Numbered from the stretch's first letter, positions 7,565-15,931 are shown. The stretch: DNA of 27,750 nucleotides from Chloroflexota bacterium (GCA_013154225.1 JAADCW010000050.1:1-27750); one strand, 5' to 3'. Notes: generated by a model from the sequence alone, not told the origin. Program-made: numbers and translations.

Positions 7565-10500
7565 TTACTTCTCTTCGTCCTCGTCGAGGTTGAACTTCAT
7601 CTGCGCCCACATCTTGTACATTTGCCAGCGCATGTTGACGTCTTCCTGGGCTTTGGCCAGGAGTTCCTCTGCCCGGTCGGGCATGCTGCGGGCCAGCATG
7701 GTGTAGCGGGTTTCGTTGTAAACGTAATCGTGCAGAGGAATCTTCGGGTCGCGGGAATCCAGTTGGAGCGGATTCTTGCCCTGTTTGATGCGCCGCGGGT
7801 CAAAGCGGATGAGCGGCCAGTAGCCAGAATCCACAGCCTTCTTTTGCTGGTCAAAGCCGTAGCGCAGGTCGTAGCCGTGTGCGATGCAGTGCGAGTAGGC
7901 GATGATCAGGGAAGGCCCTTCGTAGGATTCGGCTTCCAAGAAGGCCTTGGTGGTGTGCGCGTCGTTGGCGCCCATGGCCACCCGGGCTACATAGACATTG
8001 CCGTAGGTCATGGCCATCATGGCCAGGTCCTTCTTGGGCAAGGGTTTGCCCGCGGCCGCGAATTTGGCCACTGCTGCCCGCGGGGTGGCTTTGGACATCT
8101 GGCCACCGGTGTTGGAGTACACCTCGGTGTCGAGCACCAGGATGTTGACGTCGCGGCCCGAGGCCAACACATGGTCGAGACCGCCGTAGCCAATGTCGTA
8201 GGCCCAGCCGTCGCCGCCCACAATCCACACGCTGCGCTTGACCAGCGCGTCGGCCACGTGGAGCAGGTCTTTCACCTTGGGCGTTTGCTCCATCTTTTGG
8301 AGGCGCTTCTTCAGTTCGGCCACGCGTTCGCGTTGGGCGTTGATGCCTTCTTCGGTGCTCTGATCAGCGTTGAGGATGCCTTCGGCCAATTCCTCGCCGA
8401 TCTGCGAAGCCAGGGCTTCGACCAATTCCAGCGCGTATTCGCGCTGTTTGTCAATGGCCACGCGCATACCCAGGCCGAATTCTGCGTTGTCTTCGAAGAG
8501 GGAGTTGGACCATGCGGGGCCGCGGCCGTCGCGGTTGAACGTCCACGGGGTGGTGGGCAGGTTGCCGCCGTAGATGGAGGAACAACCCGTCGCGTTGGCC
8601 ACGATGGCGCGATCGCCGAACAAGCGGGTGAGCAGGGAGAGGTACGGGGTTTCGCCGCAGCCTGCGCACGCGCCCGAGAACTCGAACAGCGGCTCCAGCA
8701 GTTGGATGTCTTTGACGACGTTGAACTTGAGTTTGTCGCGCGGGGTGTCGGGCAGGTTGACGAAGAACTCCCAGTTTTCCGATTCCTGCTCGCGCAGAGG
8801 CGGTTGGTCCACCATGTTGAGGGCTTTGCGCTCGGGGTTCTGCTTGTCCACCGCGGGGCAGACTTCCACGCACAAGCCGCAGCCGGTGCAGTCTTCGGGC
8901 GAAACCTGGATGATGTATTCCATGCCCTTGAACTGGCGCCACTTGGCCGGCATGTGCTTGAGGGTGGGCGGCGCGTCCTTGAGCAGGTCGGGTTCCACCA
9001 CTTTGGCGCGAATGACTGCATGGGGGCACGCCACCACGCACTTACCGCACTGGATACAGAGGTCGGTTTCCCATTCGGGAATTTCCAGCGCGATGTTGCG
9101 CTTTTCCCATTTGGTGGTGCCGCTGGGGTAGGTGCCGTCGTCGGGCAACATGCTGGTGGGCAGTTCGTCGCCCTCGCCAGCCAGCATCTTGGCCGTCACC
9201 TTTTGCACAAATTCCGGCGCTTCGGGCGGCACAGGCGGGCGGAGGTCAAAGGTGGAGGTCACCTTGTCGGGTACTTCCACTTCCGCCAGGTAGGCCAGCG
9301 CGGCATCCACCGCGGCGTAGTTCTTCTGCACCACGTCTTCGCCCTTGCGGCCGTAGGTCTTCTTGATGGCTTCCTTGATTTTGGTGATGGCTTCATCGCG
9401 AGGCAGCACGCCGCTGATGGCAAAGAATGCGGTCTGCAAAATGGTGTTGATGCGGCCGCCCATGCCGGTTTCGCGGGCTACTTTGTAGCCATCAATGACA
9501 AAGAAGCGCAGTTTCTTGTCAATGATTTCTTTCTGGATGGTGCGGGGGAGTTTATCCCACACTTCATCGGGGCCGTAGGGGCTGTTGAGCAGGAAGGTTG
9601 CACCCGGCTCGGCCAGTTTGAGGACGTTCATCCGCTCCAGGAAACTGAACTGATGGCAGGCCACGAAGTTGGCCTTGCTGATGAGGTAGGTGGAGCGGAT
9701 GGGGTCGGGGCCAAAGCGCAGGTGGGAAGTGGTCATGGACCCGGACTTACGGGAGTCGTATACAAAGTAGCCCTGAGCCCAGTTGTCGGTTTCGGTGCCG
9801 ATGATTTTGATGCTGTTTTTGTTGGCGCCTACGGTACCGTCGGAGCCCAAACCGTAGAACACGGCACGCGTGGTGCGCGGGTCTTCGGTGGAAAAGTCGG
9901 GATCGTATTCGATGCTGGTGTGGGTGAGGTCGTCGTAGATGCCCACGGTGAAGTGGTTCTTGGGCTCGTCTTTGGCCATTTCGTCGAAGATGCCCTTGAC
10001 CATCGCGGGCGTGAATTCCTTGGAGGAAAGGCCATAGCGGCCGCCAATGACACGCGGGCGGCTTTCGAAGTGGGCCATGCCGCGGGCGTAGGCTTCGTCG
10101 ATCGCGGTGACGATGTCCAGGTAGAGGGGTTCGCCCGCGCTGCCGGGCTCTTTGGTGCGGTCGAGGGCAGCAATGGTCTTGACGGTGGGGGGCAGGGCCT
10201 TGAGGAAGTGTTCCACCGAGAAGGGGCGGTAGAGACGCACTTTGAGCACGCCCACCTTTTCGCCCATCTTCTTGGTGAGGTATTCCACGGCTTCGTGCGC
10301 GGTGTCGGCGCTGGAGCCCATGAGCACGATCACGCGGTCGGCATCGGGGGCGCCAACGTATTCAAAGAGTTGGTACTGGCGGCCAACGATCTTGGCGAAT
10401 TTGTCCATGTATTTTTGGACAATTTCGGGGGTCGCCAGGTAGTAGGGGTTGACGGTTTCGCGCGCCTGGAAGAAGACATCGGGGTTCTGTGCAGTGCCGC

Positions 10501-11149
10501 GGATGAAGGGTTTGTCGGGGTTGAGGGCGCGTTCGCGGTGGGCGCGCACCAGTTCGTCGTCGATCATCGCGCGGATGTCTTCCGGCAGGAGGCGTTCAAT
10601 CTTGCGGATTTCGTGGGAAGTGCGGAAGCCGTCCATGACGTGCAGGAAGGGCACGCGGGCTTCCAGGGTGGAAGCGTGGGCGATGAGGGCCAGGTCCTGC
10701 GCTTCCTGGGGATTGGCCGAGAAGAGCATCCCAAAGCCAGTGGCGCGAGCCGCCATGACGTCGCTGTGTTCCCCAAAGATGGAGAGGGCTTGGGCGGCTA
10801 CCGAGCGGGCGGCAATGTGGAAGACGGTGGGGGTGAGTTCGCCCGCAATCTTGTACATGTTGGGCAGCATGAGCAGCAAGCCCTGGGATGCGGTGAACGT
10901 GGTGGTCAGTGCGCCGGTCTGCAGGGAGCCGTGCACCGCACCCGCTGCGCCGCCTTCGCTTTGCATTTCAATCACCTGGGGAACGCTCCCCCAGATGTTG
11001 GGGCGCTTTTCCGCTGCCCACAGGTCGGCCAATTCTCCCATTGGCGAGGCCGGGGTAATGGGGTAGATGGCAACCACTTCGCTCACTTGGTAAGCCACGT
11101 AAGTGGTGGCTTCATTGCCATCTACGGTGACAAAGGGGCGTTTTGCCAT
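7565..11149 (-). CDS. nifJ: Pyruvate:ferredoxin (flavodoxin) oxidoreductase, single-chain
   Basis: Oxidatively decarboxylates pyruvate to acetyl-CoA and CO2 and passes electrons to ferredoxin; cytoplasmic, oxygen-sensitive, the hallmark of anaerobic pyruvate metabolism. At 1194 residues it has the full length of the homodimeric enzyme with all domains fused. Visible parts in order are the N-terminal YPITPASPMGE motif near 30, the SEGGAAGAVHG loop, two 4Fe-4S motifs CIQCGKCVVACP (about 698) and CTGCGLCVEVCP (about 751), the CAGCGETPY cysteines for the proximal cluster (about 826), and the thiamine-diphosphate motif GDGWAYDIGYGG (about 980). The start has AGGAGG 6 bases upstream. It is transcribed alone. 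The complementary strand is also open across almost the whole gene, which I read as a codon-bias shadow. Confidence 0.97.
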   Translation of the reverse strand: MAKRPFVTVDGNEATTYVAYQVSEVVAIYPITPASPMGELADLWAAEKRPNIWGSVPQVIEMQSEGGAAGAVHGSLQTGALTTTFTASQGLLLMLPNMYKIAGELTPTVFHIAARSVAAQALSIFGEHSDVMAARATGFGMLFSANPQEAQDLALIAHASTLEARVPFLHVMDGFRTSHEIRKIERLLPEDIRAMIDDELVRAHRERALNPDKPFIRGTAQNPDVFFQARETVNPYYLATPEIVQKYMDKFAKIVGRQYQLFEYVGAPDADRVIVLMGSSADTAHEAVEYLTKKMGEKVGVLKVRLYRPFSVEHFLKALPPTVKTIAALDRTKEPGSAGEPLYLDIVTAIDEAYARGMAHFESRPRVIGGRYGLSSKEFTPAMVKGIFDEMAKDEPKNHFTVGIYDDLTHTSIEYDPDFSTEDPRTTRAVFYGLGSDGTVGANKNSIKIIGTETDNWAQGYFVYDSRKSGSMTTSHLRFGPDPIRSTYLISKANFVACHQFSFLERMNVLKLAEPGATFLLNSPYGPDEVWDKLPRTIQKEIIDKKLRFFVIDGYKVARETGMGGRINTILQTAFFAISGVLPRDEAITKIKEAIKKTYGRKGEDVVQKNYAAVDAALAYLAEVEVPDKVTSTFDLRPPVPPEAPEFVQKVTAKMLAGEGDELPTSMLPDDGTYPSGTTKWEKRNIALEIPEWETDLCIQCGKCVVACPHAVIRAKVVEPDLLKDAPPTLKHMPAKWRQFKGMEYIIQVSPEDCTGCGLCVEVCPAVDKQNPERKALNMVDQPPLREQESENWEFFVNLPDTPRDKLKFNVVKDIQLLEPLFEFSGACAGCGETPYLSLLTRLFGDRAIVANATGCSSIYGGNLPTTPWTFNRDGRGPAWSNSLFEDNAEFGLGMRVAIDKQREYALELVEALASQIGEELAEGILNADQSTEEGINAQRERVAELKKRLQKMEQTPKVKDLLHVADALVKRSVWIVGGDGWAYDIGYGGLDHVLASGRDVNILVLDTEVYSNTGGQMSKATPRAAVAKFAAAGKPLPKKDLAMMAMTYGNVYVARVAMGANDAHTTKAFLEAESYEGPSLIIAYSHCIAHGYDLRYGFDQQKKAVDSGYWPLIRFDPRRIKQGKNPLQLDSRDPKIPLHDYVYNETRYTMLARSMPDRAEELLAKAQEDVNMRWQMYKMWAQMKFNLDEDEEK

Positions 11150-11327
11150 ATCGTGCCTCCTAACTCGAAGAAAATGAAGTCACTTGCCATTGCGCGATAC
11201 ACTATGCATCAGGCAAGATGGTTTTACGCAATCTATCCTTTATCTTACCACACCCCCTGCGATTTTAAAGTGATGGGTATCATCAGCAAAGTTAATTTTT
11301 GCTAAAATCGCGGTATCCTTTTGCTTT
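11150..11327. other. AT-rich spacer between the loader gene and nifJ
   Basis: This 178-base gap holds the nifJ leader and presumably its promoter. On the minus strand TTTAAA and TAAGAT lie 16 bases apart and could serve as -35 and -10, but this is weak. No convincing terminator follows the loader gene; only a 6-bp AGCAAA/TTTGCT hairpin near 11286-11304. Confidence 0.4.
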
Positions 11328-12719
11328 TTAGCCTCGGCGGCGTTTACGCATGGCATTGTAATAGGGCGGTGCGGTGATGAGGTGGATTTTGCTCAGGCGG
11401 GTATCCAACATGCGGGAGCGCAGGCGGGCATCAATTTCTTCCATTGGCAGGGCTGTGGTGATCACGGTGGGAAGTTCGGCGTTGTAGCGATAGTTGAAAA
11501 GTTGGTAGAGTTTTTCGCGCGCCCAGGGGGTGGTGGCCTGGGTGCCCAGGTCGTCCAAGATGAGCAAGGGCGCGGTGCGGATTTCCTCAAAGCGGCGGTC
11601 GTATGTGGTGGTGCTGTTGGGGTTGAACGTCGCTCGCAGGTGATCCAGCAAGTCGGGCACCACCACGAACAAAGGCGGGTAGCCCAGCCCCGCGCGGTAG
11701 TTCGCGATGGCCGCGGCCAAATGGGTTTTGCCGTTGCCGTAGGGGCCGGTGAAAATGAGCCAGCCTTGCGGGTTTTCGGCAAAGGCTCGCGCGGCCTCGA
11801 AGGCTTTGCGCAGGCTTTCGGCATCGCGCCTGGGCAGGTGTTCGTCTTCGCGCAGGCTGAAGTTGCCAAACGTGTATTTACCCATCAGCCCCAGGGTGGA
11901 AAGTTCGGGGTGCCCGGTGTCGTCCATTGGGCGGCGGTAGTCTGGGGCCTGGATGTGCACGCGGGTTACCAGTTCGGGGTCTTGAAGCCGCGAGCGCAGT
12001 CGTGGCTCAATTTCGCTGAGCATCAGGTTGGTGGTGATGACCGTTGGCAGGCGGTTGATGTAGCGGAAGTTGAGGATTTGGAAGAGTTTTTCCTGCGCCC
12101 AGGGGGTAGCGCTTTGGGTGCCAAAATCGTCCAGCACCAGCAAGGGCACCTGGCGGATTTCTTCAAAGCGGGCCTCAAACGTCGCGTCTTGGGTGTTGTA
12201 GGCTGAGCGCAGGAAGTCGAGCAAATCGGGAACGGTGAGGAAGAGGGTCGGCATTCCCTGGGAAACAGCTTGATTGGCGATGGCCGCGGCCAGATGGGTT
12301 TTGCCGCAGCCGTAGCCGCCCATGAGCAGAAGCCAGCCCTGCGGGTTGGCCGCGAATTGCTTGGCTGTGTTGTAGGCCGCTTCAATGGATGCGGCCTGCT
12401 GGGGGCCAATGCCAATGCGTCCCCGGGGTTGGAAGGTTTCAAACGTCAGGTGCCCCAATTCGTCCAGGTGGCTCATGGCAAAGAGGCGTTTGCGGCGACG
12501 TTGTTCCAGCGTGTCGTGGCGGCAAACGCAGGGCACAGCCCGGCCAAACAGGGGGTGTCCTGGCTCAACGTCGAAACGCAAATAGCCCAATCCGCCGCAA
12601 AGTTCGCAGTTGGGGTCACCGGGGAGCAGATGCTGGGGTTTATTCGTAGAAGTCTGAGAATTTGTCGTTGTAATATCGGCGGCGATCCTTTTCAGAATCT
12701 CCTCCAAGGGTTCGGTCAT
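11328..12719 (-). CDS. DnaC/DnaI-like helicase loader with two tandem AAA+ ATPase domains
   Basis: A 463-residue protein built of an N-terminal probable zinc site (C38, C41, C64, C66, in CELC and CVC) and two DnaC-type ATPase domains. Domain 1 has Walker A GGYGCGKT (134-141), Walker B LLVLDD (193-198), sensor-1 TTN (229-231) and RLRSRL (240-245). Domain 2 has Walker A GPYGNGKT (325-332), Walker B LLILDD (385-390), TTA at the sensor-1 place (421-423) and RLRSRM. Shared stretches such as NPQGWL, KTHLAAAIAN and LPTVITT show internal duplication. Single-domain loaders of this family are about 250-310 residues. The start at 12719 has AGAGGG upstream and lies inside the DnaD-like gene, an 80-bp overlap. 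Its place after dnaB supports a role in loading the replicative helicase; the double architecture is the odd point. Confidence 0.88.
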   Translation of the reverse strand: MTEPLEEILKRIAADITTTNSQTSTNKPQHLLPGDPNCELCGGLGYLRFDVEPGHPLFGRAVPCVCRHDTLEQRRRKRLFAMSHLDELGHLTFETFQPRGRIGIGPQQAASIEAAYNTAKQFAANPQGWLLLMGGYGCGKTHLAAAIANQAVSQGMPTLFLTVPDLLDFLRSAYNTQDATFEARFEEIRQVPLLVLDDFGTQSATPWAQEKLFQILNFRYINRLPTVITTNLMLSEIEPRLRSRLQDPELVTRVHIQAPDYRRPMDDTGHPELSTLGLMGKYTFGNFSLREDEHLPRRDAESLRKAFEAARAFAENPQGWLIFTGPYGNGKTHLAAAIANYRAGLGYPPLFVVVPDLLDHLRATFNPNSTTTYDRRFEEIRTAPLLILDDLGTQATTPWAREKLYQLFNYRYNAELPTVITTALPMEEIDARLRSRMLDTRLSKIHLITAPPYYNAMRKRRRG

Positions 12720-13341
12720 GGCGTCCCTCTTTCTGCCAGCGTTCCAAAATGGCTTCAATATAACGCCAGCGGCGCACGTTGTTGGCCGCGGCGATGCGGA
12801 AGGCTTCTTCAATCCAGTCTGCGGGGTAGGCGGCTTCGGCCTCTTGCAGTTGCTCGGCGATGAGCGGGGTGAGTGGCCCGATGTGCTCTTCGTAAAGGCG
12901 GTAGATGTTAGGGCGGTCCAGGTAGAGGTGGACGGGATGGGCCGCATCACCGCTTGGCCGCCATTGGCCTGCGCGCACCGCGTCGGCCGCGGCGCGGCCT
13001 TTGGGGCTGTTGAGGAAGTATAGGGTTTGGCGGCTTTCGCCATCTTCGATATCGGCTGCGAGCAACACCCCGCGGGCCACCGCGCGGGTGAGGGCCTCGT
13101 CCAGCGCGGCTTCGGCTTCGCTTCGCGAAGGGGCCAGGCCCTGCATGAAGGCTTCGTCTTCCAGGAAGTCAGCCCGTGTGAGATAGCGCACTGGTGCTTC
13201 GCTTTGACTCAGGCGCCAGAAAACGTAAAGCACCACCTTCATTTCGCCCAGGTGGTCTATTTCAGGCAGCAGTTGGGTGAAAAAAGGTGCGGGGATAGGC
13301 ACCAGCCGTACTTTGCCAGGGGGAAACCCGGAAAAAGGCAT
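12640..13341 (-). CDS. DnaD-like primosome protein
   Basis: A 233-residue protein with a probable winged-helix N-terminal part (about 1-125, opening FSGFPPGKVRLVPIPAPFF) and a C-terminal DnaD/DnaB_2-type helical domain. The latter runs from NIYRLYEEHIGPLTPLIAEQ (about 145-164) to RWRYIEAILERW (191-202), the typical ending of that domain. DnaD proteins help remodel the origin or restart forks and recruit the helicase loader in Firmicutes; the same job here is inference from family and place. ATG at 13341 is chosen since AAGGGTGA lies just upstream. A GTG at 13350 would overlap the dnaB stop by four bases (GTGA) and remains possible. The 3' end overlaps the loader gene by 80 bases. Confidence 0.82.
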   Translation of the reverse strand: MPFSGFPPGKVRLVPIPAPFFTQLLPEIDHLGEMKVVLYVFWRLSQSEAPVRYLTRADFLEDEAFMQGLAPSRSEAEAALDEALTRAVARGVLLAADIEDGESRQTLYFLNSPKGRAAADAVRAGQWRPSGDAAHPVHLYLDRPNIYRLYEEHIGPLTPLIAEQLQEAEAAYPADWIEEAFRIAAANNVRRWRYIEAILERWQKEGRHDRTLGGDSEKDRRRYYNDKFSDFYE

Positions 13342-13346
13342 GCGAC

Positions 13347-14747
13347 TCACCCTTGCGGCGGGATATAGGCGTTGGCTTCGATGTTGGCTGTGGCCGCGTT
13401 TTCAAATTTGGCCAATTCTTTGAGGAAGAGCAGATCCACAGAGCCGGTGGGACCATTGCGGTGTTTGGCAATGATGATTTCCGCAATGCCGATTTTGTCG
13501 GTGTCTTCCCGATAGACTTCGTCGCGGTAGATGAACATGACCACGTCCGCATCCTGTTCCAACGAGCCCGATTCCCGCAGGTCGGAGAGCATGGGGCGTT
13601 TGTCTTGCCGCTGTTCCACCGCGCGGGAAAGCTGAGCCGCGGCCACCACCGGCACGTTGAGTTCCCGTGCCAGGGCTTTCAGGTTGCGGGAAATCTGCGA
13701 AACTTCCTGCACGCGGTTTTCTGAGCGCATGCCGCTGGTCATGAGTTGGAGGTAATCCACCATGATGAGGTCAAGGCCGTATTCCATGTGCAGGCGGCGG
13801 CATTTGGTGCGCAGTTGGATGGGGGTGATGGCCGGGGTGTCGTCCAGGAAGATGGGGGCTTCACTCAGCGTATCCACGGCCTGGGTCAGGGTTTGCCATT
13901 CGCTATCGCTGATTTGCCCTGTGCGCAGGCGCTGGGAATCAATGCGGGTTTCCTGGGCCAGCAAGCGCTGGACCAGTTGCTCGTTGGCCATTTCCAGGGA
14001 GAAGATGGCAACATGCTTTTTGTGTCGCTGGGCCGCGTTTTTGGCAATGCTGAGCAAGAAGCCGGTTTTGCCCATGCCCGGACGGCCTGCCACGATGATG
14101 AGGTCCGAAGGCTGAAGGCCGTTGAGCAATCTATCCAGGTCGTAGAAGCCGGTGGGAATGCCCACGGCTTCGTTTTGGTGGGTGCGGAGGTGGTCCAGGT
14201 AGTCGTAATATTCCCGTAAAACGTCGCGGAAAGGTTTGACCCCGCGGGTGATGCGGCGTTCGCTGACGTTGAACAGGGTTTTTTCGGCTTCGTCCAGGAT
14301 GGCTTCGACGCCCAAATCCCGTTGATGGGCTAATTGGGCGATTTTTTCTGCCGCAGCCAACATGCGCCGCCGCACCGCGGCTTCTTCGACCAGCCGCGCG
14401 TAGTGGGTGGCGTGGAGGGAAGAGGGCACGGCTGTGGTCAGCCGCACTAAATAAGCCTGGCCGCCGATGTCATCCAGGTGGCCTGCGCGGGCCAATTCTT
14501 CGGCAACGGTCAGCACGTCGACGGGCTGGCGCGCTTCGCTGAGCCGGGTAATGGCTTCCCAAATCCAGCGGTGGCGGAGGATGAAGAAGTCTTCGGCTTT
14601 GAGAATTTGCGCGACTTCGGCGTAAACTTCAGGGTTGATGAGCACCGCGCCCAAAAGCGCTTCTTCTGCCTGGCTATCGTGGGGAACGGCCGGGGCTTGC
14701 GGCGCAAGGGACTCTTCTGCGTAGGCGTTTTCTTCGTAATCGTTCAT
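13347..14747 (-). CDS. dnaB: Replicative DNA helicase DnaB
   Basis: Hexameric 5'-3' helicase that unwinds DNA at the replication fork. The 466-residue protein has the N-terminal DnaB domain beginning near VPHDSQAEEALLGAVL (21-36) and the RecA-like ATPase domain with Walker A GRPGMGKT (221-228), IFSLEM, the Walker B region LIMVDYLQLM and the ending SGSLEQDADVVMFIYRDE. No intein is visible. It starts inside the last bases of the upstream nuclease-domain gene (ATGA overlap) and ends at the start of the DnaD-like gene, so the four genes are almost certainly one transcript with coupled translation. Confidence 0.97.
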   Translation of the reverse strand: MNDYEENAYAEESLAPQAPAVPHDSQAEEALLGAVLINPEVYAEVAQILKAEDFFILRHRWIWEAITRLSEARQPVDVLTVAEELARAGHLDDIGGQAYLVRLTTAVPSSLHATHYARLVEEAAVRRRMLAAAEKIAQLAHQRDLGVEAILDEAEKTLFNVSERRITRGVKPFRDVLREYYDYLDHLRTHQNEAVGIPTGFYDLDRLLNGLQPSDLIIVAGRPGMGKTGFLLSIAKNAAQRHKKHVAIFSLEMANEQLVQRLLAQETRIDSQRLRTGQISDSEWQTLTQAVDTLSEAPIFLDDTPAITPIQLRTKCRRLHMEYGLDLIMVDYLQLMTSGMRSENRVQEVSQISRNLKALARELNVPVVAAAQLSRAVEQRQDKRPMLSDLRESGSLEQDADVVMFIYRDEVYREDTDKIGIAEIIIAKHRNGPTGSVDLLFLKELAKFENAATANIEANAYIPPQG

Positions 14748-15403
14748 TGTTCCTGACCCGAAGGTGGTTTGTCGTCGCCTTCGTCGTCTTCGCTTTGGGT
14801 GGGCGGCGCGTCAAAGTCTAATTTTTCCAGGAAGTCGGCAAAAACCGAAAGCCTTTCGTTCATATCGTCCGCGTCTTCGGCGATTTCTTCTTGGGGCGGT
14901 TGTGGGGCAGTGGGTTCGCCCGAGGGTTCGGAAGGGGTCTGGGAGGAGGAAGGCGGCGTTGTTGGCGGCACTTCCTGGGTTTCCTGGACGTCTTCGTCGG
15001 GCACAATCGCGGCTTCGTCCATCACCTCGCGGGCGACGTAAATGGGCACGTGGGCGCGCACGGCCAGGGCAATCGCGTCGGATGGCCGCGCGTCAATGTT
15101 GTAAATGCGGCCCTGGTGCGAGAGCACGATGTTGCCGTAAAAAGTGTTTTCTTTGAGCGCGGTGACTTCCACATGTTCGACGCGCGCGCCCAAAGTTTCC
15201 AAGATGTCTCGCATGAGGTCGTGGGTCATGGGGCGCGCCAGTTCGACTTCGTGTAAAGCGAGTTGAATGGCGTTGGCTTCAAAAGCCCCAATCCAGATGG
15301 GGAGATAGCGTTCCGTGCCTTTTTCGCGAAGCAACACCACTTGCTGTTGTGAAACCAGGCTGACGCGAATGCTGTCAATGACCACTTCGACCATGTCGGA
15401 CAT
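14744..15403 (-). CDS. Bifunctional nuclease (BFN/DUF151) domain protein
   Basis: The N-terminal 130 residues or so form the BFN domain: VSLVSQQQVVLLREKG, LPIWIGAFEANAIQLAL and DARPSDAIALAVR are the family signatures. Members have been linked to DNase/RNase activity in plants, but the bacterial role is unsettled. A long Pro/Ser/Glu-rich acidic linker follows (about 140-185), then a short helical ending (MNERLSVFADFLEKLDF) that might contact a partner. Total 219 residues. The start has GAGGAG 8 bases upstream. It is the first gene of the dnaB operon, with a four-base stop/start overlap, which hints at a link to replication or coordinated expression. Confidence 0.9.
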   Translation of the reverse strand: MSDMVEVVIDSIRVSLVSQQQVVLLREKGTERYLPIWIGAFEANAIQLALHEVELARPMTHDLMRDILETLGARVEHVEVTALKENTFYGNIVLSHQGRIYNIDARPSDAIALAVRAHVPIYVAREVMDEAAIVPDEDVQETQEVPPTTPPSSSQTPSEPSGEPTAPQPPQEEIAEDADDMNERLSVFADFLEKLDFDAPPTQSEDDEGDDKPPSGQEQ

Positions 15404-15441
15404 GGGGAAAACTCCTCGTAAGGGCTTGATGGGCTTGCTTT

Positions 15442-15447
15442 ATTCTA
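15442..15447 (-). promoter_or_regulatory. Possible -10 box of the BFN-dnaB operon
   Basis: TAGAAT on the minus strand, about 38 bases before the BFN gene start and next to the CCTGAATTGCGG motif shared with two other loci. No good -35 hexamer is seen. Position and AT content are the only support. Confidence 0.35.
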
Positions 15448-15500
15448 CCTGAATTGCGGGCAACGTGCAGGCCGTCTTCTTGGCGGAATGCAAGTTGCGG

Positions 15501-15572
15501 GCGCTTCGACATTGCTCAGCGCAGGCGCTTCGGCGTTGCTCAGCGCAGGCGCTTCGACATTGCTCAGCGCAG
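15501..15572. repeat. Tandem array of three 24-bp palindromic units
   Basis: Units at 15501-15524, 15525-15548 and 15549-15572; the first and third are identical and the second differs at three bases. Each unit pairs GCGCT with AGCGC around a TTCGAC/GCTC core and ends with a short linker. A decayed fourth unit begins at 15573. The units are contiguous with no unique spacers, so this is not CRISPR. Confidence 0.9.
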
Positions 15573-15589
15573 GCGCTTTGTCAGGCGCC

Positions 15590-15807
15590 CGTCCTGAGCG
15601 GAAGTGCGGGCGTTGGCGAGCGCCACAGTCGCACGCTTTGAGCGGAAGTGCGAGCGCCGTCGAGCACCGAAGTTGTCCGTCCTGAGCGGAAGTGCGGGCG
15701 TTGGCGAGCGCCGGCGTCGTCCGTCCTGAGCGGAGGGGCGGGCGTTGGCGAGCATCGGAGTCGTACGTCCTGAGCGGAGCGCCCGAAGGGCGCGCAGTCG
15801 AAGGACG
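15590..15807. repeat. Tandem array of five 44-bp units, last one a canonical palindrome
   Basis: Units begin at 15590, 15634, 15678, 15722 and 15766, exactly 44 bases apart. The first four share CGTCCTGAGCGGAAGTGCGG (the second starts CGCTTTGAGCGG), then GCGTTGGCGAGCGCC-like sequence and an AGTCG-like element. The last unit, 15766-15807, is 42 bases and forms a two-stem palindrome: CGTCCT/AGGACG outside and GCGCCC-GAA-GGGCGC inside. Confidence 0.9.
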
Positions 15808-15931
15808 CCTCATCTTCACTCACTGAAACTCAAGTTATTCTAACATACCGCCCCTGTTCCCGGGCCTTTATCGCGATGATTCCAAAGAAGATTTGCCCCT
15901 ACCCTGGCAGGATATTTGGGCCATCCAAGGG

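Noticed and set aside
7622..11305. A 1227-codon open frame on the plus strand antisense to nifJ
   Set aside because: It follows the codon positions of nifJ in reverse, is rich in His, Gly, Val and Phe without any recognisable domain, and nifJ itself is certain. GC-rich codon bias removes stops from this antisense frame.
11303..11316. TAAAATCGCGGTAT on the plus strand, 13 of 14 bases like the murJ promoter/start region
   Set aside because: No ATG follows and it points into the antisense of the loader gene, so no gene could use it; kept only as a curiosity.
12720..13043. Longer N-terminus for the twin-ATPase loader
   Set aside because: These 108 codons overlap the DnaD-like gene in another frame and give low-complexity Pro/Ser/Thr sequence; the ATG at 12719 has a good ribosome-binding site.
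15501..15807. CRISPR array
   Set aside because: Units are contiguous with 24- and 44-base periods and no unique spacers; no cas genes are near.
15445..15823. Short ORFs across the tandem repeats, giving ALSNVEAP-like and SAGAS-like peptides
   Set aside because: They are translations of non-coding palindromic repeats, exist on both strands and lack ribosome-binding sites.
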